From Clostridia bacterium (GTDB lineage: Bacteria > Bacillota > Clostridia > Oscillospirales > Acutalibacteraceae): a stretch of 47,463 bases of DNA. The notes under the pieces were generated by a model that was not told the DNA's origin, did not search any database, and worked only from the letters and a program-made list of their open reading frames with translations. Every line of letters starts with the position of its first letter. Within the stretch, counting starts at the first letter, position 1. Below, piece by piece: positions 17,457 through 25,898 of the stretch. The position numbers were made by a program, and so were the translations under genes. The stretch lies in the NCBI GenBank assembly GCA_017432485.1, contig JAFRJB010000075.1, positions 1 to 47,463 of the forward strand, read 5' to 3'.

Positions 17457-17475
17457 GGCAAGGCATTGCCTTGCC
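17457..17475 (-). terminator. Weak hairpin downstream of the PI-PLC operon
   Basis: GGCAAGGC (17457-17464) pairs with 17468-17475 around a 3-base loop. An alternative pairing (17462-17467 with 17476-17481) overlaps it. The minus-strand tail is only modestly T-rich. Confidence 0.45.
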
Positions 17476-17510
17476 AATGCCTTTGTGTATTTCACAATGG
17501 CATTAATCAT

Positions 17511-18359
17511 TCACTGCGTAGGTCGGTAACTGATAATCCTCACCTTGGAACCGACATCAATAATATGAAACACCGAGCCATCCTTCAGCGGGCAAATGGC
17601 AATGCCTTCACCCTCTGCATCCAACCTGCCGGTACAGCGCACAAAAGTTTCTTCCACATGGCCGGTTTGTAAATTGACCGCATACATCGTTTTATTGCGG
17701 TAACCGGAATTCGTCACCATATAAAGTGTACCGTTATAAATTTCGCCGCCTTGCACCTTAAAAAGCGTTGTATCAATTTTCAAAACGCCACGGTACGAAA
17801 AATCGCTTAAATTGAGCATACGAATCTCATCCACATCATTAGATTGAGAGTAATACAAAATATCATCCTGAATCACGCACCAGGGAATGCGCCCGTTCCC
17901 GCGCCCCTCTTCGGGCAAAGTATGAAAATCAATATACTCCAGCGTTTGCGGGTCATACGCAATCACGCCGGGATGGCGAAACCCGAAATCCTCTAACGCG
18001 ATATACAGTTTGCCGTTATATAAGCACCCGTCACCGAGATGCGAATAACCTTTAAGCAACAATTCTTTGGGCAGGCACATCTCTTTACACTCAAGTATTT
18101 CGCCGCTTTCTATATCAATTTTCGTAATGGCATTGTAGTCAAGAAACTTATATGCCCCGATGCCGTAAAAAACTTTTCCGTCCGTCGCAAGCCCCTGGCA
18201 AAAACTGACGCCGTCACCATAGTTATACTCAAGTGTGTGGGTGATTTCCATATTTCCGGAGGTGATAGACGGCTCACCCGACACGATGCCGCCAATCCAC
18301 GCAACAAGCGCAAACCAAATAATTAAAACCTGCCGAATAACAAATGCTATTTTTTCCAT
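17511..18359 (-). CDS. Exported beta-propeller-like protein of unknown role
   Basis: The 282-aa protein starts with an uncleaved-looking or weak signal/anchor segment (about residues 5-27). The rest consists of repeated beta-strand units with the pattern of short propeller blades, such as FYGIGAYKFLDYNAITKI, LYNGKLYIAL and YNGTLYMV. Each unit ends in a description-like hydrophobic strand before a turn. No catalytic motif is apparent. It begins 41 bases after the stop of the PI-PLC gene and no terminator lies between, so the two are likely one operon. It may help the lipase bind its target or the envelope, but this is a guess from position alone. Confidence 0.65.
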   Translation of the reverse strand: MEKIAFVIRQVLIIWFALVAWIGGIVSGEPSITSGNMEITHTLEYNYGDGVSFCQGLATDGKVFYGIGAYKFLDYNAITKIDIESGEILECKEMCLPKELLLKGYSHLGDGCLYNGKLYIALEDFGFRHPGVIAYDPQTLEYIDFHTLPEEGRGNGRIPWCVIQDDILYYSQSNDVDEIRMLNLSDFSYRGVLKIDTTLFKVQGGEIYNGTLYMVTNSGYRNKTMYAVNLQTGHVEETFVRCTGRLDAEGEGIAICPLKDGSVFHIIDVGSKVRIISYRPTQ

Positions 18360-18400
18360 CGTACGGCTCCTTTTAGGGTGTTTTGCTGATTTCTATGATG

Positions 18401-19579
18401 TTATTCAAATACAAAATAATTTGTCTGCCATATGGCGCTGCAAGTTTCTTCATCCATAAAATCGCCCATAATCCAGCCGTAGTAACGCCCTTTCACAAGG
18501 TGACCGGGCGCATACAGACTTTGATTTACCTGTGTTGCAATCTCATAAGGACTTTGGCGCATTGCCGTGTTTGAGTTGGTTTTGAGTACATTGGCATAAG
18601 GCAAATGTTTTGTCGGCTTTTTCTGCATATCGGCAGAATGTGTTTGAACAAAATCGTTAATATATTTTATTTTTTTCTTTGCCGTCACATTCCAGTGGTT
18701 TTCATAATAAAAAGGCATTCCCATAAAGGCGGTTTGCCCTGCGCCGTTGCCGGCATCCAGCATATCTCCCGCCCCCAGCGTTTCATATGCGGGGGTCATT
18801 AAAACAAATTTTCCCCTTACTTCCGAAAGAGAAGGCATTTTTGTATAAACGCCTGCGCCGTTTTGAGTATATAAATACGCCTCGTTTGTAGCAGGGTTTT
18901 TTTGTGTTTTTAATTGCTGTATCTGCTCCCGAAAGAGTTTTACAAATTCTTCTTCATCACCGTTTTCTTTTTTTGCGGTAATAATGACACACTCGCTCGG
19001 GTTTTCTTTTAAAAAGTCTTTTACCTGCTCGAGCACGCTCTCACTCGTTAACGGCACGGTGCATGCCTCATCTTCATACGCATAAAACTCTATATCTAAA
19101 TGAGAAATAAAATACATCGCTAACAAAAATACCGGATGAAGTACGCTTAATACGCCCGCCGCATAAAGGCCATACGCCGCCTTTTGCCTGTTGCCGTGAC
19201 AAAGCAGCAATTTTCCCTGTGCGGGAGAAAAACGCAAATCCAAATACCTCACGCCGGCCTCTAACTGCTTTGCAAGCGTGAGCGACTGCGTTTTTGCATA
19301 TTTACCCGTATTCAATACAGGAAAGCCGAAGAATTCGGCATGGTTGTTTGTTGTGTTTTTGCAATATACGGTTGCGCTGTCATGTGAACCGGGAAGATTG
19401 ATTTCGCAAAGATAGCGGCTGTCTGCAATGGCTGACATCCAGTTTTTGGAGTTTAAATTTTTATAGTTGGCGGTAATTTCGGCAGTATTTGCCGCATTCG
19501 CGCCGCTAAAACAAAGCACGCCTGACAACAACGCCGCCGTCAACAGAATACTGATTAGTTGTCTTATTCTTTTCATCAC
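18401..19579 (-). CDS. Secreted phosphatidylinositol-specific phospholipase C-like protein
   Basis: The 392-aa product has a signal peptide (about residues 1-30) and a PI-PLC X-type catalytic region. His66 in NLPGSHDSAT and His128 in LLLCHGN sit where the general base and acid are found in bacterial PI-PLCs, and RYLDLR (111-116) matches the conserved Asp/Arg segment between them. Such enzymes cleave phosphatidylinositol or glycosyl-PI anchors by intramolecular phosphotransfer. The ~390-residue length is somewhat above the ~300 of Bacillus enzymes. A good promoter lies upstream and the propeller-like gene follows. In a gut bacterium it could act on host or dietary lipids. Substrate preference cannot be read from the sequence. 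Confidence 0.85.
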   Translation of the reverse strand: MMKRIRQLISILLTAALLSGVLCFSGANAANTAEITANYKNLNSKNWMSAIADSRYLCEINLPGSHDSATVYCKNTTNNHAEFFGFPVLNTGKYAKTQSLTLAKQLEAGVRYLDLRFSPAQGKLLLCHGNRQKAAYGLYAAGVLSVLHPVFLLAMYFISHLDIEFYAYEDEACTVPLTSESVLEQVKDFLKENPSECVIITAKKENGDEEEFVKLFREQIQQLKTQKNPATNEAYLYTQNGAGVYTKMPSLSEVRGKFVLMTPAYETLGAGDMLDAGNGAGQTAFMGMPFYYENHWNVTAKKKIKYINDFVQTHSADMQKKPTKHLPYANVLKTNSNTAMRQSPYEIATQVNQSLYAPGHLVKGRYYGWIMGDFMDEETCSAIWQTNYFVFE

Positions 19580-19625
19580 TTTTTCTCCAAATTGAATATT
19601 TTACAACTAAAACTTTTATTCATTG

Positions 19626-19654
19626 ATTGTAGCAGAAAGCGTGTTCTGTTTCAA
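19626..19654 (-). promoter_or_regulatory. Promoter of the PI-PLC operon
   Basis: On the minus strand TTGAAA (19654-19649) and TACAAT (19631-19626) are 17 bases apart, and a TTGGAGAAA ribosome site precedes the ATG. Confidence 0.75.
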
Positions 19655-19805
19655 CCGAAAAATGTTAAATAAATAAAATTTAAAGAATTACATAAAAATA
19701 ATAACATTTTTTCTACTATTTTAATAGACGAGGGATTATTGTGGACTTACTGCGTTCAGACTCACTTCCCGAAAAATTGCCTTAAGTTTACGACATTGAA
19801 ATCAA

Positions 19806-19889
19806 GGGGGCTGTCGAAACAAAATTGTTGAGACAGCCCCCCAGACTGTCGAAAAACCTCTTGAAGAATTCACGCTTCAAGAGGTTTTT
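19806..19889. repeat. Tandem strong hairpins joined by the CAGACTGTCGAAAAA repeat
   Basis: GGGGGCTGTC (19806-19815) pairs with 19832-19841. The shared 15-mer occupies 19842-19856. A 15-base perfect stem (19852-19866 with 19875-19889) ends in T5. The second hairpin can terminate transcription from both strands and overlaps the end of the transposase remnant. The 1.1-kb interval 19580-20703 otherwise holds only the two decayed genes and the next promoter. Confidence 0.65.
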
Positions 19890-20091
19890 TGTTGAAACAT
19901 TGAAAAATCGTTGAAATTAAGAAAAAATCAAAGAAAACGCTGGTATTTTGAGGGTCCTTTGCCCTCCATAATGCCAGCTTTTTTAAATTCATGCACGCAA
20001 GTTTCAGCTTGACCCACATTTCTACTTGAGCCAAACCTCGATAGGGTGTATAACGCATGTTGGTTTTGTAATAGGCACCATTGAGAATACT
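19870..20091 (-). pseudogene. C-terminal remnant of an IS1182-like transposase
   Basis: In one minus-strand frame about 70 residues read through YYKTNMRYTPYRGLAQ and AMNLKKLA-like text (here CMNLKKLALW) to a stop. This matches the C-terminal end typical of IS1182-type DDE transposases. The catalytic core is missing. Upstream the frame runs straight into a different gene remnant, so this is a decayed insertion. The family assignment is from memory of conserved text and is moderately sure. Confidence 0.6.
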
Positions 20092-20378
20092 GAAAGAAGT
20101 TTTGGAAGTCTCATGAATCTTTGTATTTGAATACGGCTTTCTCCGAGTTGATACGCCAATTCTTCATCTGTTCGCAACTTCGTCTCCACTGGAGACGAAG
20201 TTGGTTTTTTGCTTTTTCCTTGATGTTTCATAGCATCATACAGCAATTTATATGTATATGCTTTTTCACTCGGCAACATGTTTTCTCTTTGGTGAATATT
20301 GCTTTCTACCATTACAATTGCAGCCATGTCGTCATCATAATCACAGACCATTGCTTTTATTGCGTTTTTTCTGCAAGT
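20092..20378 (-). pseudogene. parB: ParB-like partition protein remnant
   Basis: The readable minus-strand frame runs from an ACRKNAIKAMVCDYDDD-like segment through MVESNIHQRE and LPSEKAYTYKLLYDAMKHQG to GESRIQIQRFMRL. This is the central ParB/Spo0J-like DNA-binding region found on plasmids and conjugative elements. The N-terminus is cut off by a stop at 20379-20381. The C-terminus is replaced at about 20090 by the transposase fragment. A chance or real 13-base hairpin (20175-20187 with 20191-20203) lies inside. It marks a lost integrative or plasmid element. Confidence 0.7.
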
Positions 20379-20645
20379 TCACTTTGTACTCTTTTTTAAA
20401 AAAATCCACATCCGAAGATTTGGGTGAAAGGATAAAAAATAATGGCACACCGGTTAGGATGTGCCATTATTGTCTATATAGCGATTTGTTTTAAATCAAT
20501 TATGCGATTTATCTCTTTTCGCCTATCGCTGCCTGTAGAGCGATTGGCTAAATGAAAATTGGTGCATAGTGGCACAAATTATGGAAAAATGCGTTTTTTA
20601 CATATAATATCTTTGGAAAAATGTATGGAAAAGTGTAAAATTTGA

Positions 20646-20674
20646 TTGATTTTTTTAAAGATTTGTGTTATTCT
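20646..20674 (+). promoter_or_regulatory. Promoter of the AAA/DUF4143 gene
   Basis: TTGATT (20646-20651) and TATTCT (20669-20674) are 17 bases apart. AAGGAGG lies just before the ATG at 20704. Confidence 0.65.
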
Positions 20675-20703
20675 AATGTCAAGAATATTTAAGGAGGATA
20701 ATT

Positions 20704-22068
20704 ATGCTCCAAAGAAAAATCACTAAATCCATTGAGGATTTTTATAAGAATCAACCCGGCAAAGCACTTATGGTGATCGGTGCGAGGCAGGTCGGTAAGT
20801 CATATATTATTGATGCTTTTACTTCTTCTAATTATAGCAGTGTTATCAAGATAGATTTTATTGAAAACCCCGATTATATTTCTATTTTTGAGGATGCACA
20901 GGGAGCAGAAGATATTTTGTTGCGTTTATCGGCTCTTTTCGGTGAAAAGATGATACCGGGGCAGACCATTATCTTTTTTGATGAAGTGCAGGAGTGTAAA
21001 GAGTTAATTACACAAATCAAGTATTTGATTCAAGAAGGAAGCTACGATTACATTCTCAGCGGGTCACTCCTCGGTACGGTTTTCAAGGATATTGTTTCCG
21101 CACCGGTGGGGTATATGGATATCATGGAAATGTACCCGCTGGATTTTGAAGAGTTTGCATGGGCGAATGGTGTCGGCGCAAAGGTGATAGATGCCCTTCG
21201 TAAATGCTTTGAACAAAAGCAACTGGTGGATTCATTTGTCCACGAGAGAATGATGGCTTTGTTTGAGCTATACCTCATTGTTGGCGGGATGCCGGCGGCA
21301 GTTTCCGCTTATTTAGACTCTAAAAACCTTCGTAAGGTGGCAGAGGAACAGCGGGCAATTCTGCGACTTTATAAGCGAGATATTTCTAAATATGATGAGC
21401 AAAACCGCTTATATCTCAATGAAATTTTTGATTTAATTCCGAGCGAATTAAATGCCAAAAACAAGCGATTCATTTTCAAGAACCTTCACGATAAAGCACG
21501 CTTTGATAAATACTATGATAGTTTTTTGTGGCTTAAAAACGCCGGAGTTGCTCTGCCGGTACATGTGGCGGATGAACCGAGAGTTCCTCTTTTGCTTTCA
21601 AAATCACAGAATCTTTTTAAACTCTTTTCAAATGATGTCGGCTTGCTTGCCGCACAATACGGCAATGAGATTCAGCTAAAAATCTTACAACATGAGACAA
21701 GCATAAACTTTGGCTCCATTTATGAAAATGTTGCAGCACAGGAACTGACGGCACATGGGTACGCATTGTATTACTACAATAGTAAAAAGTTCGGCGAGCT
21801 GGATTTTGTGATTGAGACGAACGGAAAAGTGCTGCCGATTGAAATTAAATCAGGGAAAGATTATTACCGCCACAATGCGATGGACAATTGTTTAGGTATA
21901 ACAGAGTACGCTATAGAAGAAGGGTATGTGTTCTGTAACGGGAATGTTGAGAGCAAAGGCAAAGTCACGTATTTCCCGATTTATATGCTGATGTTTTTGC
22001 AAAAAAATGAGATGCCAAGCGAGATTGTTTTCAACACCGACTTTTCCGATTTGAATGATAAGGTTTAA
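20704..22068 (+). CDS. AAA-type ATPase with DUF4143 and nuclease-like C-terminus
   Basis: The 454-aa protein has a Walker A at residues 26-33 (GARQVGKS) and a Walker B with Asp93-Glu94 (IIFFDEVQE), the AAA_14 arrangement. The middle and C-terminal parts match the DUF4143 layout. The final domain contains ELDFVIE...PIEIKSGK, an Asp...Glu-x-Lys pattern of PD-(D/E)xK folds. These proteins are abundant in gut bacteria. Their biological job is unsettled, with stress or conflict roles proposed. It has its own promoter and ribosome site and lies 181 bases before the HD-GHKL gene. A functional partnership is possible but not shown. Confidence 0.85.
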   Translation: MLQRKITKSIEDFYKNQPGKALMVIGARQVGKSYIIDAFTSSNYSSVIKIDFIENPDYISIFEDAQGAEDILLRLSALFGEKMIPGQTIIFFDEVQECKELITQIKYLIQEGSYDYILSGSLLGTVFKDIVSAPVGYMDIMEMYPLDFEEFAWANGVGAKVIDALRKCFEQKQLVDSFVHERMMALFELYLIVGGMPAAVSAYLDSKNLRKVAEEQRAILRLYKRDISKYDEQNRLYLNEIFDLIPSELNAKNKRFIFKNLHDKARFDKYYDSFLWLKNAGVALPVHVADEPRVPLLLSKSQNLFKLFSNDVGLLAAQYGNEIQLKILQHETSINFGSIYENVAAQELTAHGYALYYYNSKKFGELDFVIETNGKVLPIEIKSGKDYYRHNAMDNCLGITEYAIEEGYVFCNGNVESKGKVTYFPIYMLMFLQKNEMPSEIVFNTDFSDLNDKV

Positions 22069-22249
22069 TCAATTTGCTAATACTTTTTTTAGGTTTTTTG
22101 AATTCACAATAGATAGGAAAAGTAATAATCGAATTGTTATACATTAGAATGTTTGAAATCAGTCAAAGTGTGATGCGGGAACTTTATGGTGTCGGGAAGG
22201 GTTTCAAAATAAAAAAGTGTCAAATAACAAATCAAACGGAGATAAAATT

Positions 22250-25200
22250 ATGAAATTGGAAGAAAAAATTGAAGAGCTGCTACAGTCACATCAAAATACT
22301 AAATATAATGAGTTTTGGTCTGTATGTAAGAAAATTGTAGAGGATTCCATTCAACACAGCAAACTGATCACAGCTCAAATGAGAGATTATGATCTGCACG
22401 ATGCCTCTCATAGCGAGCAAGTAATACTTATTATAGAAAACCTTTTGGGTGATAAGATCAATGGGATTACTTGTTACGAAGCAATCCTTTTGTTTCTATC
22501 TGCATATTTGCACGATTCAGCAATGGCACTGCCAGATTGGGAATATGAGTTACTGAAAGCTGTTGAAGGGACTGAAGAACTTTTTGATAACACGCTTGCC
22601 TTTAGGATCAGTAATGATTTCAAGAAGGAACACTCGTATTCAGAGGCATGGGAAATCATTAATGAAAATAAAGATAAATTATTCTCTTTTGGCATTGCAA
22701 AGGATTTTGTTTTCGCAAAATCAGATGAAAATGAGTTAATTGTTTCGTTAGCCCGATTAATGCGTGAGTATGAAAGATTCAGAAATGAATATAGTGCAGA
22801 GTTAGCCGCTAATAAGCAATCAGTTGTTGAATATATTAATATAAGCAAACTAATAAGAAGCGAATTTATACGGAAAACTCATCATACCAGAGTGGTAGAA
22901 AATATCAAATCCCTTAAGAAGAAATTTGAATGTATCCTTGGTGGATATAATACAGAACACTTTGTGCAAGATCTTGCTGACATTTGTAGGTGCCATGGCG
23001 AACCTATTATTGAAGTATTTAAACTTCCAACTGAACGAGAAGATCTATTTGAGGAAAAGTCGAATATTCAGTTTGTTGCAACGCTTTTGCGGCTTGGGGA
23101 TGTGATTCATTTTAGTTCTGATCGTGCACCTCTTTCGTTATTCGCCGAAAAAAGAATAACGGATGAGAATAGCTTTATACACTGGAATGCTAAATTCCAA
23201 GATTTGAAGTTCGGATTTGATGTATTAAACGGAACTATAATTGTAAAATACTCTGCTTTTTGTTCCAAGCCGGAGGTATATTATTTTATACAGGATTACT
23301 TGGATTGGGTAGACAGTGAACTTGACAATTTTTTTGTATTAAAGCAAAGATGGGAACAATGCAAATTGGAAAAGTTAGAGAATTATGCGTTGCAAATTTC
23401 TAATCGCGTAGATCGCACTCAATTAGATTACGACAATAATGTTTTTATACCCCAAAGAAATATGCACTTCGTACTTAACCAATCAAAGATATTGGAATTG
23501 CTAATGGGGATTCAACTTTACAAGGATGAGTTTTTGTGCCTTAGAGAATTATATCAAAATGCTTTAGATGCAACAAAGTGTATTATTGCCATAAATAAAC
23601 AAAACGGTGTTCATGAAGACTTAACCATAGAATTTGGCATTGGTGAAGAAACTGTAGAAGGTGCAAACAGAAAGTATTTGTACTGTTTGGATCACGGAAC
23701 CGGCATGAACAGATATATCATAAAAAACTATTTATTGCAAATCGGTAATTCTTACTATAAATCCAAAGATTTCAACAGAAAGAACACAGAATGGGGATAT
23801 GAGGTTAATCCAACTTCGCAATTTGGGATTGGCATTTTATCTTGTTATATGTTAGCTGACAAAATTGGAATTACTACTGTTCATTGCGAGCATAATGAAA
23901 CTAACAGTTTTATACTGGAAGGAATAAATGAACATTTTTACTATATAAATGCTCCTGAATTCGATACGGAACGAATTGGCAAACACGGAACATTAGTCAA
24001 GCTATACTTAAAAGATGAATTCTCCGACATTAATAATCAGTATATTGAAAAATTACCAATACTTATTGGAAAGGAACAGTCTCTTTTTATAAAGGATTAT
24101 ATCGACGAAAATACCTTGAAGTGTAATTTGAGCTACATTCTCAGTGCACATATTTGTGTTGCGAATCAAGCAATTCCTGTTAATGTTAAGTGTGACAATG
24201 ATCAGTTATATCCAACTATTCAAAGTAATATTATATTGAATCTCGAAAACTACCCGACCATCACCAAAGTGGATTTGGAACACTTTTGGTCTGATGTTCA
24301 TTTTCTTAGCGGCGAACCTAATCCTTATCTTGAGCTGGTAGAAAGATTAGATTTGATTGAAAACTACAACATAAATGTTCGTACTGAAAATATGGAATTG
24401 TACTCTCATATATCTTTGCCCAAAACAGGAATGGATAAGGATAATCCTTATTATTATCATATGTTCCATTTTGTTGGACAAAAAGAAGGTTTAATTCTTG
24501 TTGATGGAATTAGTGTAGAAGTAGCTAAAATTACAAGCGCCGGGATTATATACTTTTTGCAACATGATCTTTCACGCCATGCGATTATTAACTTTGTGGG
24601 TAAGGAAAGACCGTTGCTGTCTGTTGATAGGAAATCTTGTGTGTCAATGCCATCAGTAAAAGATGAGCTTGAGCAGTTAGAAACAAAATTCATTGAGCAA
24701 TTGATCAACATCGTTTGTGAGCATGTTACAACTGAAGAAATTGATGTAAATGATAGCCTTTTCTCAACAATTTTGAACATAGTAGTCACATTATTTCCTT
24801 CGTTGGCTGACATAATCCTCACTCGATTATGTGAAACATCCCTAAGTGATGCTCCGATTCCTGGTTATTTGAATCTTGACACAAAGGCAACAATTAATGG
24901 GTTAATCAGCAGTGCTAATTTTACTTTGAAAAATGTTGACTTTAGAGAATATGAGGAGGTATATAGAAGGCTTTTACTTGGAAAACTCCTCGATGTAAAA
25001 ACGATAGAAGTCGTAGACGATTGTTTGACAGTTCAAGGTGCAGCCTATCAAGAGTTGCCGATCGAAAAGTATAGAAGTAATGAGAAAGAAGCATCGCTTT
25101 CCTCAGTCGCAATCAAAGCAGATAAATGGGAAGGTCGTTTCAAAGAATACGATTTGGCAAGCAATTTATGGCCAGTAGTTAATCCCTTGCTTTTTGATGC

Positions 25201-25717
25201 ATTGCATGATGAATTATGTGATATTATAGTATCGATGCATTGTAAACAGATAGAAAATGTAGGAAATGGCATACAGGGAATAGCTCGATTAAATCCAATT
25301 TTAATTAATCCTAAATATGGAATAGGTGTAGAAAAGAAAGATCCTTTCGGGCAAAAACGCTTGCCAATATCTAATCCTGATTCAATAGCGAATAATTATT
25401 GGTTATTTGAATTAACAGACCATAATAGAGACATCGTTGATGGCAAGAAAAAAGGGGTATGTTTATTCGCCTTTATAGCACCAAGAGAACTTAGTGCAGA
25501 AGAAATCGAACGGCTGAAAGAATTCGAGCAAAATGATCCTGAGTTTGTGAAAGGGGTCAAGGAGGGATGGAGCATTTTGTTTATTAGTAATCAAGCATAT
25601 GTGATAATGCCCGGAATAGTAACGAAGGCAGAAATCATTAGCAAAATACCTGAAAGTGTAAAGAACAAAAATCCAGACATCACTTTTTATAACACTGATG
25701 ATACTATTCTGTTCTAA
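22250..25717 (+). CDS. HD domain plus Hsp90-like GHKL ATPase, candidate conflict/defence protein
   Basis: I choose the ATG at 22250, seven bases after ACGGAGA, over an in-frame GTG at 22217 without a ribosome site. The product has 1155 aa. Residues ~35-260 hold an HD-like domain with His54 (DASHSEQV) and His88-Asp89 (AYLHDS). A GHKL ATPase follows with Asn437 in ELYQNALDA, Asp481 in DHGTGM and the lid FGIG at 525-528, close to the Hsp90/HtpG type. The C-terminal ~450 residues are unassigned. HD fused to an Hsp90-like ATPase matches my memory of the HD-CE class of predicted prokaryotic conflict proteins. It is AT-rich and neighbours a recombinase and mobile remnants. Function unproven. Confidence 0.75.
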   Translation: MKLEEKIEELLQSHQNTKYNEFWSVCKKIVEDSIQHSKLITAQMRDYDLHDASHSEQVILIIENLLGDKINGITCYEAILLFLSAYLHDSAMALPDWEYELLKAVEGTEELFDNTLAFRISNDFKKEHSYSEAWEIINENKDKLFSFGIAKDFVFAKSDENELIVSLARLMREYERFRNEYSAELAANKQSVVEYINISKLIRSEFIRKTHHTRVVENIKSLKKKFECILGGYNTEHFVQDLADICRCHGEPIIEVFKLPTEREDLFEEKSNIQFVATLLRLGDVIHFSSDRAPLSLFAEKRITDENSFIHWNAKFQDLKFGFDVLNGTIIVKYSAFCSKPEVYYFIQDYLDWVDSELDNFFVLKQRWEQCKLEKLENYALQISNRVDRTQLDYDNNVFIPQRNMHFVLNQSKILELLMGIQLYKDEFLCLRELYQNALDATKCIIAINKQNGVHEDLTIEFGIGEETVEGANRKYLYCLDHGTGMNRYIIKNYLLQIGNSYYKSKDFNRKNTEWGYEVNPTSQFGIGILSCYMLADKIGITTVHCEHNETNSFILEGINEHFYYINAPEFDTERIGKHGTLVKLYLKDEFSDINNQYIEKLPILIGKEQSLFIKDYIDENTLKCNLSYILSAHICVANQAIPVNVKCDNDQLYPTIQSNIILNLENYPTITKVDLEHFWSDVHFLSGEPNPYLELVERLDLIENYNINVRTENMELYSHISLPKTGMDKDNPYYYHMFHFVGQKEGLILVDGISVEVAKITSAGIIYFLQHDLSRHAIINFVGKERPLLSVDRKSCVSMPSVKDELEQLETKFIEQLINIVCEHVTTEEIDVNDSLFSTILNIVVTLFPSLADIILTRLCETSLSDAPIPGYLNLDTKATINGLISSANFTLKNVDFREYEEVYRRLLLGKLLDVKTIEVVDDCLTVQGAAYQELPIEKYRSNEKEASLSSVAIKADKWEGRFKEYDLASNLWPVVNPLLFDALHDELCDIIVSMHCKQIENVGNGIQGIARLNPILINPKYGIGVEKKDPFGQKRLPISNPDSIANNYWLFELTDHNRDIVDGKKKGVCLFAFIAPRELSAEEIERLKEFEQNDPEFVKGVKEGWSILFISNQAYVIMPGIVTKAEIISKIPESVKNKNPDITFYNTDDTILF

Positions 25718-25859
25718 TTACTCAATAAATCTACTTATATAATAACGTAGTATTTTTAGAAAAGTATTTGATATTATATGTGCTTTTTGATTAATAAACC
25801 ATTCATATTACGTTCCGAAATATGAATAAAAACGTTTTTTAAATACTATATTTGAGTTT

Positions 25860-25890
25860 AACACCCCGCCACAAAAAGTGGCGGGGTGTT
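25860..25890. terminator. Bidirectional terminator between convergent genes
   Basis: A perfect 13-base GC-rich stem (25860-25872 with 25878-25890) has an AAAAA loop. It sits between the HD-GHKL gene and the recombinase gene. Confidence 0.85.
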
Positions 25891-25898
25891 GTTGCGTT

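Noticed and set aside
20175..20203. 13-base hairpin inside the ParB remnant as an inserted element
   Set aside because: The protein reading through it fits normal ParB text, so it is likely chance or native coding sequence.
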